DNA of 8,438 bases. Source: an uncultured Bifidobacterium sp. (lineage in GTDB: Bacteria > Actinomycetota > Actinomycetes > Actinomycetales > Bifidobacteriaceae). Under the pieces are notes generated by a model, which was given only the letters and a program-made list of their open reading frames with translations, ran no database searches and was not told where the DNA came from. Shown one piece after another: positions 6,548-8,438 of the stretch (within the stretch, counting starts at the first letter, position 1; every line of letters starts with the position of its first letter). The DNA lies in NCBI GenBank assembly GCA_937874315.1, contig CALNAE010000238.1, positions 1 to 8,438 of the forward strand. Reading direction: 5' to 3'. Position numbers and translations under genes: made by a program.

Positions 6548-6576
6548 GACGAATAACCGACGACAACCGACGAATA
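6548..6576 (+). repeat. short direct repeats before the DUF501 gene
   Basis: GACGAATA occurs at 6548-6555 and 6569-6576, 21 bases apart, about two helical turns. Between and overlapping them AACCGACGA occurs at 6555-6563 and 6565-6573. The same-face spacing, 25 bases before the gene, would fit a regulator binding site, but no regulator is indicated and chance is possible. Confidence 0.35.
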
Positions 6577-6600
6577 TGACGGAGATGGGGGAGACATAGC

Positions 6601-7194
6601 GTGACGGTACGCAATGCCGAAACGATGATGGCGGCTCGTGAGCTCGCCATTGATTGCTTGGAACATCGAGCGGATGCCGCGGACATCGCCGCGGTCGAAG
6701 CCCAGCTTGGCCGTTATCCGCGAGGCATGGTCGCGGTCGGCGCACGTTGTGTCTGCGGCAGGCCGCTTGCCGTGGTCACACGCCCGCTGCTGGCTGATGG
6801 CACGCCGTTCCCGACGACCTGTTATCTGACAAGTCCCGAGGCGGTGAAGGCGGTATCGCATTGCGAGGCCAATGGCGTGATGCGTGAGTACAACACGCTG
6901 TTGGAACAGGACGAGGAGCTGCGTGCCCGGTACGCGCGTGCGCATGCGTCGTATCTGGCATTCCGCCATGAGCTGGCGATCCGACTGGGTGACAGCGAGG
7001 AACATATCGTCTCCACCAGTGCGGGGGGCATGCCGGTTCGAGTCAAATGCCTGCATGCGCTTTTGGCGCAGACCCTCATCATGGGCGAAGGGGTAAATCC
7101 AATCGGTGACCTGACTCTGCGCCGTGTCGCCGACGAGTTCAGTCCCGCCGTTTGCCGTTGCTCGACGCGGTTCGACGCCGCACACAGCGCATGA
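6601..7194 (+). CDS. DUF501 family protein
   Basis: The 197-residue product belongs to the DUF501 family, found next to divIC and ppx in actinobacteria (Rv1025 in M. tuberculosis). Its biochemical function is unknown to me. Seen motifs: LGRYPRG (36-42); RCVCGRP (49-55) with Cys50 and Cys52; DGTPFPTTCYLTSPE (66-80) with Cys74; MPVRVKCLHALLAQ with Cys150 and His152; and GEGVNPIGD ending near 170. The last part reads VCRCS, adding two more cysteines. No signal peptide or membrane segment is apparent, so it is probably cytoplasmic. The conserved Cys/His residues could bind a metal or serve redox chemistry; this is a guess. GTG 6601 is chosen because GGAG (6590-6593, within a G-rich run) lies 7 bases upstream. 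ppx follows after 74 bases. Confidence 0.93.
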   Translation: MTVRNAETMMAARELAIDCLEHRADAADIAAVEAQLGRYPRGMVAVGARCVCGRPLAVVTRPLLADGTPFPTTCYLTSPEAVKAVSHCEANGVMREYNTLLEQDEELRARYARAHASYLAFRHELAIRLGDSEEHIVSTSAGGMPVRVKCLHALLAQTLIMGEGVNPIGDLTLRRVADEFSPAVCRCSTRFDAAHSA

Positions 7195-7222
7195 GTCCGG
7201 TCCGGGCTGACGATGGCAGGGT

Positions 7223-7228
7223 TATGAT
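7223..7228 (+). promoter_or_regulatory. possible ppx promoter -10 element
   Basis: TATGAT matches five of six positions of TATAAT and lies 40 bases before the ppx ATG, giving a predicted leader of about 34 bases that contains the Shine-Dalgarno sequence. No recognisable -35 hexamer lies 16-19 bases upstream. ppx may also be read through from the DUF501 gene. Confidence 0.4.
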
Positions 7229-7256
7229 GGGCTGGCGGAAAACCAGTGATAGCGAC

Positions 7257-7263
7257 AAGGGGA
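7257..7263 (+). promoter_or_regulatory. ppx ribosome binding site (sets the start)
   Basis: AAGGGGA lies 5 bases before ATG 7269 and decides this start over upstream starts in the same frame, the first of which (7152) lies inside the DUF501 gene. Confidence 0.7.
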
Positions 7264-7268
7264 ATGGC

Positions 7269-8273
7269 ATGACACGTGCAGCGGTGACGGTTGCAGGCAT
7301 CGATTGTGGAACGAACTCGATACGGCTGAAAATCGCCAGGGTCGACGCCTGGGGCATGCATGACATCGTGCCGCGCAAGCTTTGCGTGATTCGCCTGGGT
7401 CAGGATGTCGATAAGACTCACCGGTTCGCGCAAGACGCGTTGCGGCGTGCCAGCGTTGCCGCGCAGGAATTCGCGACGATTCTGGCCGATCAGCCCGTCG
7501 ACGCCATTCGGTTCGTGGCCACATCCGCCACGAGGGATGCCTCGAACCGTGAGCAATTCGAAGATGCCATGCGCTCTATCCTGCACGTGACGCCCGAGGT
7601 CATCTCGGGGACCGAAGAGGCCTCGTTGAGCTTCCTCGGGGCAACCAGCGTCGTGCGGCGTGACGATCTGGAAGCCCCTTATCTTGTCGTCGACCTTGGC
7701 GGAGGCTCGACGGAGTTGGTGTTGGGCGGCGATGGCAAGGCCTCGTCGACGACCGAGGTCAAGGCCGGATTCTCGATGAACATCGGTTCGGTCCGCATGA
7801 CGGAGCGCCACCTGCTGTCCGATCCGCCGACGCGGGAACAGATCAATGCGGCCATCGAGGATGTCGACGCGCACATCGACGAGGCCGATCGGCATGTCGA
7901 TCTGGGGCAGGCGCGGACCATCATCGGGGTTTCCGGTACGGTGACGACCATGGCCGCGTTGGCATTGGGATTGCAGGTCTACGATCACACCAAGGTCGAT
8001 GGCGTGCGCATCTCGAACGAGGATGCCTACGTGGTCGATGACCGTTTTCTGCGCATGAGCCGCGAGGAACGACGTCAATACAAGACCATTCACCCTGGGC
8101 GCATCGATGTTGTGGGCGGAGGCGCGCTGATTTGGAGCCGTGTGCTCGATAAGGTGTCGCAGGCCGTTGCGCTACGGCGTGGAACCGGGCTCGACTCCTT
8201 CGTCGCCAGCGAACACGGTCTGCTTGACGGCATCGTGCTCGACTGCGGACGGCGATTGTTAGCTGGCGATTGA
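7269..8273 (+). CDS. ppx: Ppx/GppA family phosphatase (exopolyphosphatase-like)
   Basis: Enzymes of this family remove terminal phosphates from polyphosphate and, in some members, convert pppGpp to ppGpp; the substrate cannot be read from sequence. The 334-residue product is the short, two-lobed ASKHA core, like M. tuberculosis Rv0496 and Rv1026, without the C-terminal HD-type domain of E. coli Ppx/GppA. Motifs in order: phosphate loop 1 GIDCGTNSIRL (10-20); FVATSATRDASNR (from 82); GTEEA (114-118) with the likely catalytic Glu; phosphate loop 2 VVDLGGGSTEL (D142-L150); GVSGTVTT (220-227); and SEHGLLDGI near 314-322. It follows the DUF501 gene, as in other actinobacteria, so a shared role is plausible. 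The start is ATG 7269, supported by its Shine-Dalgarno and by the family N-terminus; the open frame reaches back to 7152. A rare TTA leucine codon lies near the end (8259). Confidence 0.95.
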   Translation: MTRAAVTVAGIDCGTNSIRLKIARVDAWGMHDIVPRKLCVIRLGQDVDKTHRFAQDALRRASVAAQEFATILADQPVDAIRFVATSATRDASNREQFEDAMRSILHVTPEVISGTEEASLSFLGATSVVRRDDLEAPYLVVDLGGGSTELVLGGDGKASSTTEVKAGFSMNIGSVRMTERHLLSDPPTREQINAAIEDVDAHIDEADRHVDLGQARTIIGVSGTVTTMAALALGLQVYDHTKVDGVRISNEDAYVVDDRFLRMSREERRQYKTIHPGRIDVVGGGALIWSRVLDKVSQAVALRRGTGLDSFVASEHGLLDGIVLDCGRRLLAGD

Positions 8274-8312
8274 CGCTGGAGAGCATCGAACCGCGAGGCG
8301 GTCCCAGAATCG

Positions 8313-8321
8313 TGGCATAAT
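8313..8321 (+). promoter_or_regulatory. probable promoter of tRNA-Leu (extended -10)
   Basis: TGGCATAAT is an extended -10 element (TG, one base, then CATAAT, five of six matching TATAAT). It predicts initiation near 8328, about 31 bases before the mature tRNA 5' end. No clear -35 is seen; an extended -10 can partly replace it. The 85-base gap after ppx has no convincing terminator, only a 5-base-pair stem (8290-8302). Confidence 0.5.
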
Positions 8322-8358
8322 ACAACGGTCGGCAATTCGCTTGCGGATGGTCGACGAG

Positions 8359-8438
8359 GCCCCCGTGGCGGAATCGGTAGACGCAACTGACTTAAAATCA
8401 GTCGCAGCAATGCTTGTGGGTTCAAGTCCCACCGGGGG
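8359..8438 (+). tRNA. tRNA-Leu (anticodon UAA), 3' end cut by window
   Basis: The sequence folds as a class II tRNA. The acceptor 5' strand is GCCCCCG (8359-8365) and pairs with CGGGGG (8433-8438); the partner of G1 and the discriminator base lie beyond the window. The anticodon stem is ACTGA/TCAGT with loop CTTAAAA (8391-8397), giving anticodon TAA (8393-8395), which reads leucine codon UUA. A long variable arm (about 8403-8415) is as expected for tRNA-Leu. The T-arm is GTGGG (8416-8420), loop TTCAAGT, CCCAC (8428-8432). UUA is a rare codon in this GC-rich window. Confidence 0.96.

Noticed and set aside
6303..6599. 98-residue + strand frame filling the divIC-DUF501 gap
   Set aside because: Its first 116 bases lie inside divIC, the product is a Pro/Arg-rich string typical of shifted GC-rich frames, and no Shine-Dalgarno or family match is seen.
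7152..7268. 39-residue N-terminal extension of ppx
   Set aside because: It overlaps the end of the DUF501 gene, includes the ppx -10 candidate and Shine-Dalgarno, and precedes the family N-terminus.
6822..8093. 423-residue open frame on the - strand across ppx and the DUF501 gene
   Set aside because: It is in register with ppx codons and opposite two well-identified genes, runs across their intergenic gap, and has no family motifs.
8290..8302. small hairpin ACCGC-GAG-GCGGT after ppx as a terminator
   Set aside because: The stem has only 5 base pairs and no T-run follows.
1..8438. mobile elements, CRISPR array, phage, toxin-antitoxin or defence genes
   Set aside because: No transposase, integrase, spaced repeats of CRISPR type or defence domains were found; every long frame is a core housekeeping gene or its shadow.

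Overview
The window looks like a chromosomal core segment from a high-GC actinobacterium, most likely Bifidobacterium. The evidence is the roughly 60% GC coding DNA, an enolase that reads throughout like the bifidobacterial form as I remember it, and a gene order that matches a conserved actinobacterial neighbourhood. In Mycobacterium tuberculosis, mfd (Rv1020), eno (Rv1023), a DivIC/FtsB-like gene (Rv1024), a DUF501 gene (Rv1025) and ppx2 (Rv1026) lie in the same order, with pth nearby. No search was run; the assignment rests on recognition of families and order.

Layout, all on the + strand: a possible 3' end of an upstream gene (1-31); pth, peptidyl-tRNA hydrolase (50-649); mfd, transcription-repair coupling factor (639-4262, overlapping pth by 11 bases); a 203-base intergenic region with weak hairpins and a probable eno promoter; eno, enolase (4466-5761); a strong intrinsic terminator (5832-5871) preceded by a second hairpin; a DivIC/FtsB septum formation initiator gene (5879-6418); a 182-base gap; a DUF501 gene (6601-7194); ppx, a short Ppx/GppA phosphatase (7269-8273); and a tRNA-Leu(UAA) gene (8359 to the window end, last bases cut off).

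The genes fall into three probable transcription groups. pth and mfd are translationally coupled and both deal with stalled gene expression, of the ribosome and of RNA polymerase respectively. eno stands alone between its own promoter and a terminator and uses the codon set of a highly expressed gene. divIC, DUF501 and ppx form a conserved set joining septum assembly, an uncharacterised cysteine-containing protein and polyphosphate/ppGpp-type metabolism. The tRNA has its own likely promoter.

I found no mobile element, CRISPR array, defence system or other clearly new system. The most interesting local structure is the eno-divIC junction: the terminator lies 7 bases before the preferred divIC start, its T-run can be read as a -10 box, and no usable Shine-Dalgarno sequence precedes the ATG, which together suggest a leaderless divIC transcript. 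Three translation starts (eno, divIC, ppx) need to be set downstream of the longest open frame.
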